The notes below the pieces were generated by a model that did not search any database, was not told the DNA's origin, and worked only from the letters and a program-made list of their open reading frames with translations. A DNA stretch of 35,975 bases, taken from Pseudomonas donghuensis (lineage in GTDB: Bacteria > Pseudomonadota > Gammaproteobacteria > Pseudomonadales > Pseudomonadaceae). How positions within the stretch are numbered: the stretch's first letter is position 1; each line of letters starts with the position of its first letter. Position numbers and translations under genes: made by a program. Positions 8,503 to 16,723 of the stretch are shown piece after piece. The DNA lies in assembly GCF_000259195.1 (NCBI RefSeq), contig NZ_JH650758.1, forward strand, positions 298,732-334,706, written 5' to 3'.

Positions 8503-9017
8503 GTCGGCTCACCATACAGCGCCACATAACACTGGCGCAGGCCCTGGGCCAGGTACTGGCGTACCCGTGAGACGGAAACACCCAGGCGCTCGGCAATCTC
8601 GGCATGGCCCAGGCCGTCCAGGCGGTTGTACAGGAAGGCCGCCCGTGCCTTGCTCGACAGCTTGCCGAGCAGGCGGTCGATGGCCTTGAGGTCTTCGAGG
8701 ATCAGCTGCTGTTGTTCAGGGGAGGGATGCTCGGCCTCGGGCATCAGCATCAACTCGGCCAGATACGCCTGCTCCAGTGCGGCGCGGCGAAAGTGGTCGA
8801 ACAGCAGGCCTTTGGCGATGGCCAGGAGGAACGCCCGGGGTTCGCGCGGCGCAGGCAATTGCGCGCGCCCGAGCAGGCGCACGAAAGTGTCCTGGCTCAG
8901 GTCTTCGGCGCGCTCGGCGCAGGCGATGTTGCGCCGCAGCCAGGCGAGCAGCCAACTGCGATGGTCACGGTACAGCGCACCGACCAGCTCAGTGTGTGGG
9001 CTTTGCACAGACGACAA
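8499..9017 (-). CDS. FecI-family ECF sigma factor (iron-starvation type)
   Basis: 172 residues. Region 2 spans ALYRDHRSWLLAWLRRNI...AEDLSQDTFVRLL; region 4 is the HTH LDGLGHAEIAERLGVSVSRVRQYLAQGL. No anti-sigma or extra domain is fused. The start is a TTG at 9017 with GGGGAA six bases upstream; a GTG three codons in is the only near alternative. It should direct transcription of the receptor operon when released by the FecR-type protein. By position it is FoxI-like. A Fur-box candidate lies about 30-45 bases upstream, consistent with iron control. Confidence 0.92.
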   Translation of the reverse strand: MSSVQSPHTELVGALYRDHRSWLLAWLRRNIACAERAEDLSQDTFVRLLGRAQLPAPREPRAFLLAIAKGLLFDHFRRAALEQAYLAELMLMPEAEHPSPEQQQLILEDLKAIDRLLGKLSSKARAAFLYNRLDGLGHAEIAERLGVSVSRVRQYLAQGLRQCYVALYGEPT

Positions 9018-9044
9018 GGCGTTCCCCGAAAAGATGCGTTAACT

Positions 9045-9063
9045 AACGAGAATTATTCGCGAT
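9045..9063. promoter_or_regulatory. Fur-box candidate upstream of the ECF sigma gene
   Basis: AACGAGAATTATTCGCGAT resembles the Pseudomonas Fur consensus GATAATGATAATCATTATC, with a near-palindromic GAGAATTATTCGC centre. It lies 28 bases upstream of the TTG start. Iron-repressed expression of fecI-type genes is the family norm. The assignment rests on pattern and context only. Confidence 0.55.
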
Positions 9064-9112
9064 TGTCGCAGAAGCTCCCCATCAGACGCAATTCACACTC
9101 ATCGGATGATGC

Positions 9113-9823
9113 TTAAAAGCCATGACTTTGTTGCCGACGCCTGCGCAGCCGCTGCAGTTGCTGGTCAAGCAGCGCCGGGCTGTCCAGTTGCTGGCGCCGA
9201 GCCTGGCTGAACAGGATCAGCGCCAGCTCGGCAGTCACCATGGCATCGGCACTGGCGTTATGGCGCTCGGCGGCTTGCAGGCCGAAGTAGGCGGTCCAGT
9301 CGTCCAGCCCGGCTTCGCGCAGGGTGACCTGCGGGTTGAGCAGGGGGGCCAGCTCGGCGACATCCAGGAACGGATGCTGCAGGCGATAGCCCAGGTGGTC
9401 TTTCAGGGCGCGGCCGAGCATGCGCTGGTCGAAGGGCGCATGAAAGGCCAGCAGTGGGCTGTCGCCGATAAAGTCCATCAGTGTGAGCAGGGCTTCGGCC
9501 GGCTCGCAACCTGCAGCGATGGCACTGGGGCCCAGACCGTGGATCAGCACGCTGGAGGTGAGCTTGTGATCGCGCTGGTTCAGCGTGCGCTCGAACTGCT
9601 GACTGAAGTCGATGGCGCCGTCTTCGATCACCACCGCGCCGATCGACAGCACCTGGTCACGGTTGAGATTCAGGCCGCTGGTTTCCAGGTCGAGCACTAC
9701 CCAGCGCTGCTGGCGCAGGCTGTGTTCGGCCAGTGGTGCCGGGGCCGTCAGTTGTTCCACGCGCTGGCGCAGGTGTTCGTCGAGCCGCGGTTGGCTGGGG
9801 CGTAGCCAGGCAAACAGGCTCAT
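9113..9823 (-). CDS. DnaQ-like 3'-5' exonuclease (DEDDh)
   Basis: 236 residues. Exonuclease motif I is VVLDLETSG (Asp and Glu ligands), motif II lies around LLAFHAPFDQRML, and motif III is HNASADAMVTAEL (His plus Asp), giving the DEDDh set of the DNA polymerase III epsilon-like family. About 40 residues precede motif I. The ATG at 9823 overlaps the stop of the upstream DUF294/CBS gene by four bases, so the two are co-translated. It is not the replicative epsilon subunit by context; its nucleic-acid substrate is unknown. I infer that it acts with, or under control of, its partner. Confidence 0.9.
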   Translation of the reverse strand: MSLFAWLRPSQPRLDEHLRQRVEQLTAPAPLAEHSLRQQRWVVLDLETSGLNLNRDQVLSIGAVVIEDGAIDFSQQFERTLNQRDHKLTSSVLIHGLGPSAIAAGCEPAEALLTLMDFIGDSPLLAFHAPFDQRMLGRALKDHLGYRLQHPFLDVAELAPLLNPQVTLREAGLDDWTAYFGLQAAERHNASADAMVTAELALILFSQARRQQLDSPALLDQQLQRLRRRRQQSHGF

Positions 9824-11757
9824 AGCTGGTACCGCAGGGCCAGGCTGCTTTGCAGGCGCTGGGCCTGGCGCAGGGACTCGCGCAGGATGCGCCGGTCCAG
9901 GTGGTTGAGGCGGTCGGGGTCGACCCGGTTGGAGTACGGCAGGTTTTGCCGGCTCTGCAGTTGATGTTGCTGCATGCGGGTTTGCTGGATGAAGTGGTAG
10001 GCCTCCTCATAAGCGGCGCCGTCGAGCGGGTCGATCACTTCCTTGGCCACCAACTGGCGCAGGCGCTCCAGCGTGTTGTTGGCAACGATGCCATTGGCCA
10101 GGGCCAGCAGGCGTGCGCCATCGACAAACGGCGTCAGGCCCTGGACCTTGAGGTCGAGGGTGGCGGCTTTGTCATTGCCCTGGCGGGTCAGCACGAACTC
10201 ACGAAAGCGCCCCACCGGCGGCCGCTGACGCCGGGCATTCTCGGCCATCATGCGCTGGAACAGACGGTTGTCGGCCACTTGCTCGAGGATGCTCTGGCGC
10301 AGTTGTTCACAGGCCTGTTCATCGCCCCAGACCACTCGCAGGTCAAAGTAGATGCTTGAAGCCAGCAGGTTTTCCGGCGTGGCTTCGCGAATGAAAGCGG
10401 CAAAGCGCCGTGCCCACTCAGCGCGGGACAGGCACAGCTCGGGGTTGCCGGCCATGATGTTGCCCTTGCACAGGCTGAAGCCGCACTGCGCCAGGCCCTG
10501 GTTGATGTGTTGGGCCAGCGGCAGCAGGCGGCCACGAATCTCGGCGGCATGGGCAGCATCGCGTGCTTCGAAAATAATGCCGTTGTCCTGGTCGGTGTGC
10601 AGGGTCTGTTCGCGGCGCCCTTCACTGCCAAAGCAAAGCCAGCTGAACGGCACGCCCGGGTCGCCCTTGTCTTCGATCGCCAGCTCGATGACCCGGCATA
10701 CGGTATGGTCGTTGAGCAGGGTGATGATTTGGGTGATCTGCGTAGACGAAGCACCGTGGGCCAGCATGCGCTCGACCAGCTGGCTGATCTCGCCGCGCAG
10801 CGACACCAGGTTTTCGACTCGGCTGGCATGGCGGATGGTGCGTGCCAGATGGACCAGGTCGACCCGTTGCAGGGAGAACAGGTCACGCTCGGACACCACG
10901 CCGCACAAGCGCCGCTCTTCGACCAGGCAGACGTGGGCAATATGCCGCTCGGTCATGGCGATGGCAGCATCGAAGGCGCTGGCCTGCGGGCTCAGGTAGA
11001 AAGGCGAGGCGGTCATGTGCCGGCTGATCGGCTGGGTGAAGTCGGCGCTGGCATCGGCCACCACCTGGCGCAGGTCGCGCAGGGTGAAGATACCGATCGG
11101 GAAGCGTTGCTCATCGACAATGGCAATGCTGCCGACCTGCTGCTCGTGCATCAGGCGTACGGCCTCACGCAGCGGCGTGGCCGGATCGCAGACCACCGGA
11201 TGACGCATGGCCAGTTCGCCCAGGCGGGTGTTCAGTGAATACTGGTTGCCGAGGGTTTCCACCGCGCGGCGCTGGACCTGCTGGTTGACCTGATCGAGCA
11301 GGCTGCTGACCCCGCGCAGGGCAAAGTCGCGAAACGCTTCGGACAGGGTGAACAGGCGGATGAACGCGGCCTTGTTCAATTGCAGGCAGAAGGTGTCTTC
11401 GCCGGCCAGGTGTTCGGTGCGGGTAGCCCGTTCGCCGAGCAGGGCGGCCAGGGGGAAGCACTCGCCGCTGGTGATCTCGAACGTGGTTTCGGTGCCGGGG
11501 CGGGTGACGTGTTGGCGCTCGCCGACCACCCGGCCTTGCTTGACGATGTAGAAGTGCTCGACCGGACCGTCGCTGGGCTTGATGATGCTGTCATTGGCCG
11601 CATAGAAGCGCAGTTGGCACTGTTCGACGAGAAACGCCAGGTGGGCGTTCTCCATCTGATTGAACGGTGGAAAGCGTTGCAGAAACTGCATGGTCCCCTG
11701 GATGTTCTGCATCACTGCAGTCTTTCCTGCCTGGGCGAAGGCGTCCATTTTGCTCAT
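9820..11757 (-). CDS. cNMP-binding / CBS-pair / DUF294 nucleotidyltransferase-like signalling protein
   Basis: About 645 residues from the ATG at 11757 (MSKMDAFAQ); the frame is open to a further ATG at 11793 and the choice is uncertain because neither has a strong ribosome site. Domain order: cyclic-nucleotide-binding-like fold (QRFPPFNQMENAHLAFLVEQC... to SLSEAFRDF), two CBS motifs (CDPATPLREAVRLM... and MTASPFYLSPQASAFDA...), then the DUF294 putative nucleotidyltransferase core with CFGSEGRREQTLHTDQDNGI and a helical C-terminal DUF294_C region. The GS-x-GR-x-E motif resembles PII uridylyltransferases, so nucleotidyl transfer regulated by a small nucleotide is plausible. Coupled by a four-base overlap to the exonuclease gene. 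Function is not established. Confidence 0.88.
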   Translation of the reverse strand: MSKMDAFAQAGKTAVMQNIQGTMQFLQRFPPFNQMENAHLAFLVEQCQLRFYAANDSIIKPSDGPVEHFYIVKQGRVVGERQHVTRPGTETTFEITSGECFPLAALLGERATRTEHLAGEDTFCLQLNKAAFIRLFTLSEAFRDFALRGVSSLLDQVNQQVQRRAVETLGNQYSLNTRLGELAMRHPVVCDPATPLREAVRLMHEQQVGSIAIVDEQRFPIGIFTLRDLRQVVADASADFTQPISRHMTASPFYLSPQASAFDAAIAMTERHIAHVCLVEERRLCGVVSERDLFSLQRVDLVHLARTIRHASRVENLVSLRGEISQLVERMLAHGASSTQITQIITLLNDHTVCRVIELAIEDKGDPGVPFSWLCFGSEGRREQTLHTDQDNGIIFEARDAAHAAEIRGRLLPLAQHINQGLAQCGFSLCKGNIMAGNPELCLSRAEWARRFAAFIREATPENLLASSIYFDLRVVWGDEQACEQLRQSILEQVADNRLFQRMMAENARRQRPPVGRFREFVLTRQGNDKAATLDLKVQGLTPFVDGARLLALANGIVANNTLERLRQLVAKEVIDPLDGAAYEEAYHFIQQTRMQQHQLQSRQNLPYSNRVDPDRLNHLDRRILRESLRQAQRLQSSLALRYQL

Positions 11758-11992
11758 GAGCATTACCGCGTCTTTGTGTCGAGCTGTGACCATCGACCTT
11801 GTTGTTTTCGTTGTTCATGGTCGGTCGCGGGCTGCTCAGTGCCCATTGGACGTAAGTCTATAAACTGCGTCAGGGAGTTGAAGTGCTGCGTCATGTGTCA
11901 ATTACCCGACGAAAGGCAGTTTGCAACTAATCTCAATGCAGTCTGAACTTGATTCAAAGGACATTTAGCAGGTCATTGATGATGAGACAGCC

Positions 11993-12433
11993 ATGTCCGA
12001 CCACGAAAACATTCTGAGCGAGGCCGAGCGTGAGGCGCTGGCCTCGGTAACGGCGCGGTCGGCGGCGCCGAAGGTATTGATCGTTGATGACAACCGGGTG
12101 GCCCGCGAAGCGTTGGCCAGGTACCTGAGTTCCAAGCGGTTCAAATGCCTGACCGCCGACAGCGGCCAGCAGGCACTGGAGTGTCTGGACAAGGAGCGGG
12201 GTATTGGCCTGGTGATCACCGACCTGCGCATGGGCACGTTCGGTGGTCTGGAGCTGATTCGACACATACGCGACTCGGAGCGCGCGGCGATGCCGATCAT
12301 CATTGTGTCAGGGGCTGCGGATGTGAAGGACGCCATCGAGGCGATGCACTTGAGCGTCGTCGACTTTCTGCTCAAGCCGATCGATCTGGACAAGCTGGTG
12401 AGGTTGGTGCGCAGGGAACTGGGGATTTCTTAG
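11993..12433 (+). CDS. Single-domain response regulator (receiver only)
   Basis: 146 residues. After about 25 N-terminal residues comes a complete receiver domain: acidic pocket KVLIVDDN, phospho-acceptor Asp in VITDLRM, Thr/Ser switch in IIIVSGAAD, and the conserved Lys in FLLKPID. No DNA-binding or enzymatic output domain follows; the protein ends soon after the last receiver helix (LVRLVRRELGIS). No histidine kinase is nearby. It is divergent from the DUF294/CBS gene with about 235 bases between starts, so a functional link is possible but unproven. The ATG at 11993 is preceded by a weak GAGA ribosome site. Confidence 0.88.
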   Translation: MSDHENILSEAEREALASVTARSAAPKVLIVDDNRVAREALARYLSSKRFKCLTADSGQQALECLDKERGIGLVITDLRMGTFGGLELIRHIRDSERAAMPIIIVSGAADVKDAIEAMHLSVVDFLLKPIDLDKLVRLVRRELGIS

Positions 12434-12452
12434 ACAGGTCTGGCCTCATCGC

Positions 12453-12533
12453 TGGCAAGCCAGCTCCCACAGGGACTGCATTCACCGACCTGTGGGAGCT
12501 GGCTTGCCAGGGATGGGGCTGCAAAGCAGCCCC
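12453..12533. repeat. Inverted pair of REP elements (BIME-like) with hairpin
   Basis: TGGCAAGCCAGCTCCCACAG (12453-12472) and its exact reverse complement CTGTGGGAGCTGGCTTGCCA (12490-12509) face each other across 17 bases. GGGGCTGC-AAA-GCAGCCCC follows at 12515-12533. The structure sits between the convergent response-regulator and glcB genes and may act as a bidirectional transcription or RNA-decay barrier (inference). Confidence 0.88.
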
Positions 12534-12540
12534 GAGGATG

Positions 12541-14718
12541 TTACAGACCGTTCTTGGCCTTGAACTCACGACGACGACGATGCAGTACCGGCTCGGTATA
12601 ACCGTTCGGTTGCTTGGTGCCTTCGACGACCAGTTCGACTGCCGCCTGGAAGGCGATGTTGTTGTCGAAGTCCGGTGCCAGCGGGCGGTACAGCGGGTCG
12701 TTGGCGTTCTGCTTGTCGACCACCGGCGCCATGCGCTTGAGGCTTTCAAGGATCTGCGCTTCAGTCACCACGCCATGACGCAGCCAGTTGGCCAGCAACT
12801 GCGCGGAAATCCGCAGGGTGGCGCGGTCTTCCATCAGGCCGACATCGTTGATGTCCGGCACTTTCGAGCAGCCCACACCCTGGTCGATCCAGCGCACCAC
12901 ATAGCCGAGGATGCCCTGGGCATTGTTGTCCAGCTCGTTGCGCTTTTCTTCGTCCGACCAGTTGGTGTCGGTCGCCAGCGGGATGGTCAGGATGTCATCG
13001 ACCGAAGCCGGTGCGCGCTTGGCCAGTTCCGCCTGGCGGGCGAATACGTCAACCTTGTGATAGTGCAGGGCGTGCAGGGCCGCGGCGGTCGGCGACGGCA
13101 CCCAGGCGGTGTTGGCACCGGCCAGTGGGTGGGCGATCTTCTGCTCGAGCATGTCGGCCATCAGGTCCGGCATGGCCCACATGCCTTTACCGATCTGGGC
13201 GCGGCCTTGCAGGCCGGTGGCCAGGCCGATGTCGACGTTGGAGTTCTCGTAGGCGCCGATCCACTTCTGGGTCTTCATGGCGCCCTTGCGCACGACGGCG
13301 CCGGCTTCCATGGAGGTGTGGATCTCGTCACCGGTACGGTCGAGGAAGCCGGTGTTGATGAACACCACGCGCTCGCTGGCAGCTTTGATACAGGCCTTGA
13401 GGTTGACCGTGGTGCGGCGCTCCTCATCCATGATGCCGACCTTCAGGGTGTTGCGCTTGAGGCCCAGGGCATCTTCGATACGGCCGAACAGCTCGTTGGT
13501 GAACGCGGCTTCTTCCGGGCCATGCATCTTCGGTTTGACGATGTACATGGAGCCGGTGCGGCTGTTCTTGCGGCTGGTGTTGCCGTTGAGGTTGTGGATC
13601 GAGGCCAGGCTGGTGACCAGGCCATCGAGGATACCTTCCGGCACTTCGTTGCCGTCTTTGTCGAGAATGGCATCGATGGTCATCAGGTGACCGACGTTAC
13701 GCACGAACAGCAGCGAACGGCCGTGCAGGCTGAGCGAACCACCGTTTGGCGCGGTGTATTCGCGGTCCGGGTTCATGGTCCGGGTGAAGGTCTGGCCCGC
13801 TTTGCTGACGCTTTCAGCCAGGTCACCTTTCATCAGGCCAAGCCAGTTGCGGTAGATCACCACTTTGTCGTCGGCGTCGACGGCGGCGACCGAGTCTTCG
13901 CAGTCCATGATGGTGGTCAGGGCGGCTTCCATCAGCACGTCCTTGACGCCGGCGGCGTCGGTCTGGCCGACCGGGGTGCTGGCGTCGATCTGGATCTCGA
14001 AGTGCAGGCCGTTGTGCTTGAGCAGGATCGCGGTCGGCGCCGAGGCGTCGCCCTGGTAACCGATCAACTGCGCATCATCGCGCAGGCCGCTGTTGCTGCC
14101 ACCCTTGAGGGCGACAACCAACTTGGCGCCTTCAATGCGGTAAGCCGTGGAGTCGACATGGGAGCCGGCGGCCAATGGCGCCGATTCGTCGAGGAAGGCG
14201 CGGGCGAAGGCAATCACCTTATCGCCGCGAACCTTGTTGTAGCCTTTGCCTTTTTCCGCGCCGCCGGCTTCGCTGATGGCGTCAGTGCCATACAGCGCGT
14301 CGTACAGCGAACCCCAGCGGGCGTTGGAGGCGTTCAGGGCGAAGCGCGCATTCATCACCGGCACGACCAGCTGCGGGCCGGCCATGCGGGCGATTTCGTC
14401 ATCGACGTTCTGGGTCGAGGCCTGGAAGTCTGCAGCTTCTGGCAGCAGGTAACCGATGTCCTGAAGGAAGGCCTTGTAAGCCACGGCATCGTGAGCCTGG
14501 CCTTTGCGCGCCTGATGCCAGGCGTCGATCTGCGCCTGCAATGCGTCACGTTTGGCCAGCAGTGCTTTGTTCTTTGGAGCGAGGTCGTTGATGATCTTTT
14601 CCGCACCCACCCAGAATTGCTCGGCGCTGACGCCGGTTCCGGGAATGGCTTCGTTGTTCACGAAGTCGAACAGGACTTTGGCGACCTGAAGGCCACCGAC
14701 TTGAACGTGTTCAGTCAT
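12541..14718 (-). CDS. glcB: Malate synthase G
   Basis: 725 residues, the normal length for GlcB. It condenses glyoxylate with acetyl-CoA to malate in the glyoxylate/glycolate pathway in the cytoplasm. Visible family features: N-terminus [21 protein letters not shown], the catalytic region [13 protein letters not shown] and RTMNPDREY, the [18 protein letters not shown] segment, and the C-terminal [22 protein letters not shown]. The ATG at 14718 is preferred over an in-frame GTG at 14730 because GAGG lies six bases before it and would otherwise be coding. No glcDEF or isocitrate lyase gene is adjacent. The gene stands alone with its own promoter region. Confidence 0.97.
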   Translation of the reverse strand: MTEHVQVGGLQVAKVLFDFVNNEAIPGTGVSAEQFWVGAEKIINDLAPKNKALLAKRDALQAQIDAWHQARKGQAHDAVAYKAFLQDIGYLLPEAADFQASTQNVDDEIARMAGPQLVVPVMNARFALNASNARWGSLYDALYGTDAISEAGGAEKGKGYNKVRGDKVIAFARAFLDESAPLAAGSHVDSTAYRIEGAKLVVALKGGSNSGLRDDAQLIGYQGDASAPTAILLKHNGLHFEIQIDASTPVGQTDAAGVKDVLMEAALTTIMDCEDSVAAVDADDKVVIYRNWLGLMKGDLAESVSKAGQTFTRTMNPDREYTAPNGGSLSLHGRSLLFVRNVGHLMTIDAILDKDGNEVPEGILDGLVTSLASIHNLNGNTSRKNSRTGSMYIVKPKMHGPEEAAFTNELFGRIEDALGLKRNTLKVGIMDEERRTTVNLKACIKAASERVVFINTGFLDRTGDEIHTSMEAGAVVRKGAMKTQKWIGAYENSNVDIGLATGLQGRAQIGKGMWAMPDLMADMLEQKIAHPLAGANTAWVPSPTAAALHALHYHKVDVFARQAELAKRAPASVDDILTIPLATDTNWSDEEKRNELDNNAQGILGYVVRWIDQGVGCSKVPDINDVGLMEDRATLRISAQLLANWLRHGVVTEAQILESLKRMAPVVDKQNANDPLYRPLAPDFDNNIAFQAAVELVVEGTKQPNGYTEPVLHRRRREFKAKNGL

Positions 14719-14936
14719 TGCTTGCCTCACTCTGCTCAGCTATTCAGCTCTTCTATTTAAGCCTTGCGCGCTTCTCTAAACACGGCACCAGAACATGCCC
14801 TCGCGGGCGGCTGGGTGCGGCCTGCCAGACAGGCTGGCGGGCGTTGGCGTATTTTCACAGGCGCCTTGGCAGACATCGATCCAACGTTTTGTAGTCCGCG
14901 CTGCGGCATACTACATGATGCGCTGCGGTTGTGAAA

Positions 14937-14966
14937 ATTAGACTAAATACGTCGTTCTGCGACCAA
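14937..14966 (-). promoter_or_regulatory. Candidate sigma-70 promoter for glcB
   Basis: On the minus strand, TTGGTC (14966-14961) is followed after 18 bases by TCTAAT (14942-14937), a 5/6 match to TATAAT. The -35 is part of the 18-bp palindrome. It would give a leader of about 210 bases before glcB, which is long, so another start may exist. Confidence 0.35.
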
Positions 14967-14975
14967 TTGGTCGCA
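14958..14975. promoter_or_regulatory. Perfect 18-bp palindrome, probable operator
   Basis: TGCGACCAATTGGTCGCA is its own exact reverse complement and overlaps the -35 candidate of the glcB promoter. Dyads of this size usually bind a dimeric regulator. The identity of the protein is unknown. Confidence 0.5.
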
Positions 14976-15153
14976 TAGGGTCACGCTGGGAGTCGGTATG
15001 TTCTCAAAAAACCGGCAGATTGTTCCAGATAAATCTTGAAACAGTACACGATTAGTCATTCGAAGCTCCTGCGGCAGGTTGCCGCGCCTTGCCTATACTT
15101 TCTCCGCGCCCTTTGATTTCAGGGGCTGAACGTTAAATGCAGAGGGTTGCCGC

Positions 15154-15672
15154 GTGGATCATCTCGTATTGACAGTGATCGCCCCCGACAAGGCCGGGCA
15201 GGTCGAGCGTATCGCTGAATGCATTGCCGAGCATAACGGTAACTGGTTGGAGAGCCGCATGTCGCGGATGGCCGGGCAATTTGCCGGCATTCTCAAGGTC
15301 GCGGTACCGGCCGAGTCCTACGATGAACTGGTCGAGGCGCTACAGGCCTTGGGCAAGCACGATATTCGTGTCTTGATTGCCGAAAGCGGTATCGAGCCGT
15401 CCTGCACCTGGAAGCCGATCGCCATGGAGCTGGTGGGCAATGACCGCCCCGGTATTGTCCGCGACATCACCCGGCTGCTGGCCGATCAGGGCGTCAACGT
15501 CGAGCGCCTGACCACCGAGGTGCGCCCGGCGCCGATGAGCAGCGAGCCGCTGTTCCATGCCGATGCCTTGCTGGCGGTGCCACTGACGCTGTCGCTGGAT
15601 GTCCTGCAGCACAAACTGGAAGCGCTGGCCGACGACCTGATGGTGGAATTGAACCTGCGCCCTGAGGATTAG
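15154..15672 (+). CDS. Glycine cleavage system regulator GcvR-like, tandem ACT domains
   Basis: 172 residues with two ACT domains: residues about 3-75 (HLVLTVIAPDKAGQVERIAECIAEHNGNW...) and about 88-165 (AMELVGNDRPGIVRDITRLLADQGVNVERL...). The layout and length match the GcvR family, which in E. coli binds GcvA and modulates glycine-cleavage gene expression; in Pseudomonas its partner is not shown here. The start is GTG at 15154, with AGAGGG eight bases upstream; no better ATG precedes it in frame. It stands alone, divergent from glcB and convergent with rarD. Function by family only. Confidence 0.85.
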   Translation: MDHLVLTVIAPDKAGQVERIAECIAEHNGNWLESRMSRMAGQFAGILKVAVPAESYDELVEALQALGKHDIRVLIAESGIEPSCTWKPIAMELVGNDRPGIVRDITRLLADQGVNVERLTTEVRPAPMSSEPLFHADALLAVPLTLSLDVLQHKLEALADDLMVELNLRPED

Positions 15673-15721
15673 TTATCCCGGTTTATCGGGGATGCGCCTG
15701 TGGATAACCTTGGGAGATGTC

Positions 15722-15768
15722 GCTACAGGCCACAAATTGCGTGGCCTGCAGCGCTTCGTACATTTTTT
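15722..15768. terminator. Hairpin terminator candidate between gcvR-like gene and rarD
   Basis: GCTACAGGCCAC (15722-15733) pairs with GTGGCCTGCAGC (15741-15752) with one mismatch across a 7-base loop. A run of six T lies at 15763-15768, ten bases after the stem. It could end transcription of both convergent genes; the T tract is distant, so confidence is moderate. Confidence 0.45.
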
Positions 15769-15770
15769 GA

Positions 15771-16658
15771 TCAGCTGCGCCGGCGCAGGCTCAACCAGGC
15801 ATCCACGCTATATAGCGCCAGGCCTGCCCAGATGAACATGAAGGCCACCAGGGTGCTGCTCGACAGGTGCTCGTCAAACAGCCACACCGCCTGCAGCAAT
15901 ACCAGGGTGGGGGCCAGGTACTGCAAGAAGCCCAGGGTGGTGTAGGGCAGGTGCCGCGCGGCGGCGTTGAAACACACCAGGGGTACCAGCGTGACTGGCC
16001 CTGCGGCTATCAGCCAGAGCGCTTCGCTGCTGGTATAGAAGCTTGCCTGGGCACTATGCGCCATGGGGTTGAGCAGCATCCAGCCGATGGCCAGCGGCAC
16101 CAGCATCCAGGTCTCGACCACCAGCCCGGGCAGGGCGGCTACCGGCGCCTGCTTGCGGATCAGGCCGTAGAAGCCAAAGCTCAGTGCCAGCACCAACGAC
16201 ACCCAGGGCAGGCTGCCCACTTGCCAGACCTGCTGGGCCACCCCGAGTGCGGCCAGGCCCACGGCAATCCACTGCAGGCGGCGCAAGCGCTCCCCGAGCA
16301 GGAGCATGCCGAGCAGCACGTTGACCAGCGGGTTGATGTAGTAGCCCAGGCTGGCCTCGAGCATGCGCCCGTTGTTCACCGACCACACGTAGGTCAGCCA
16401 GTTGCCGGCGATCAGCGAGCCGCTCAAGGCCAGGATCGCCAGGCGTTTGGGGTTTTCGCGCAGTTCGCGCAGCCAGCCCGGATGCTTCCAGACCAGCAGC
16501 AGCAACGAGCCGAACAACGCCGACCAGAGCACCCGGTGGACGATGATTTCCACTGCGGGGACGCTTTGCAGCGCTTTGAAGTAGAGCGGGAACAAGCCCC
16601 AGATGATGTAGGCGCTCAGGCCCAGGATGTACCCGCGGCGCGGGTTGGCGGCGTGCAT
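15771..16658 (-). CDS. rarD: EamA-family transporter RarD
   Basis: 295-residue inner-membrane protein with about ten hydrophobic segments, starting MHAANPRRGYILGLSAYIIWGLFPLYFKAL. The sequences EIIVHRVLWSALFG and GNWLTYVWSVNNGRMLEASLGYYINPLVNVLLGMLLLGERL are the hallmarks of the RarD subfamily of the drug/metabolite transporter superfamily. The name comes from a chloramphenicol-sensitivity association; the natural substrate is unknown. It is a stand-alone gene, with 65 bases separating it from srkA upstream. The C-terminus ends in a basic cytoplasmic tail (LSLRRRS). Confidence 0.93.
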   Translation of the reverse strand: MHAANPRRGYILGLSAYIIWGLFPLYFKALQSVPAVEIIVHRVLWSALFGSLLLLVWKHPGWLRELRENPKRLAILALSGSLIAGNWLTYVWSVNNGRMLEASLGYYINPLVNVLLGMLLLGERLRRLQWIAVGLAALGVAQQVWQVGSLPWVSLVLALSFGFYGLIRKQAPVAALPGLVVETWMLVPLAIGWMLLNPMAHSAQASFYTSSEALWLIAAGPVTLVPLVCFNAAARHLPYTTLGFLQYLAPTLVLLQAVWLFDEHLSSSTLVAFMFIWAGLALYSVDAWLSLRRRS

Positions 16659-16723
16659 GCAGATTCCTTGCTTAGGCAGCTATCTAAAAGCAGGGGGCTA
16701 TTGTAGACAGACTCACGCGCGCT

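Larger units (their letters stand above)
14719..15153. other. Divergent intergenic region between glcB and the gcvR-like gene
   Basis: 435 bases without a credible gene. Contents: a GC-rich hairpin-prone stretch near 14805-14850, AT-rich DNA from 14930 to 15060, a perfect 18-bp palindrome at 14958-14975 overlapping a promoter candidate for glcB, a GCGGCA-GGT-TGCCGC inverted repeat at 15071-15085, and a -10-like TATACT at 15094-15099 that may serve the gcvR-like gene. Read as a shared control region for two divergent genes. Confidence 0.7.

Noticed and set aside
12515..12533. GGGGCTGC-AAA-GCAGCCCC as a dedicated glcB terminator
   Set aside because: No T tract on either strand, and the same hairpin recurs in the REP at 17802-17818; treated as part of the repeat.
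12145..14760. Open frame of 871 codons opposite glcB and across the REP pair
   Set aside because: It runs through the REP repeats and the response regulator in another frame; glcB on the other strand is unambiguous.
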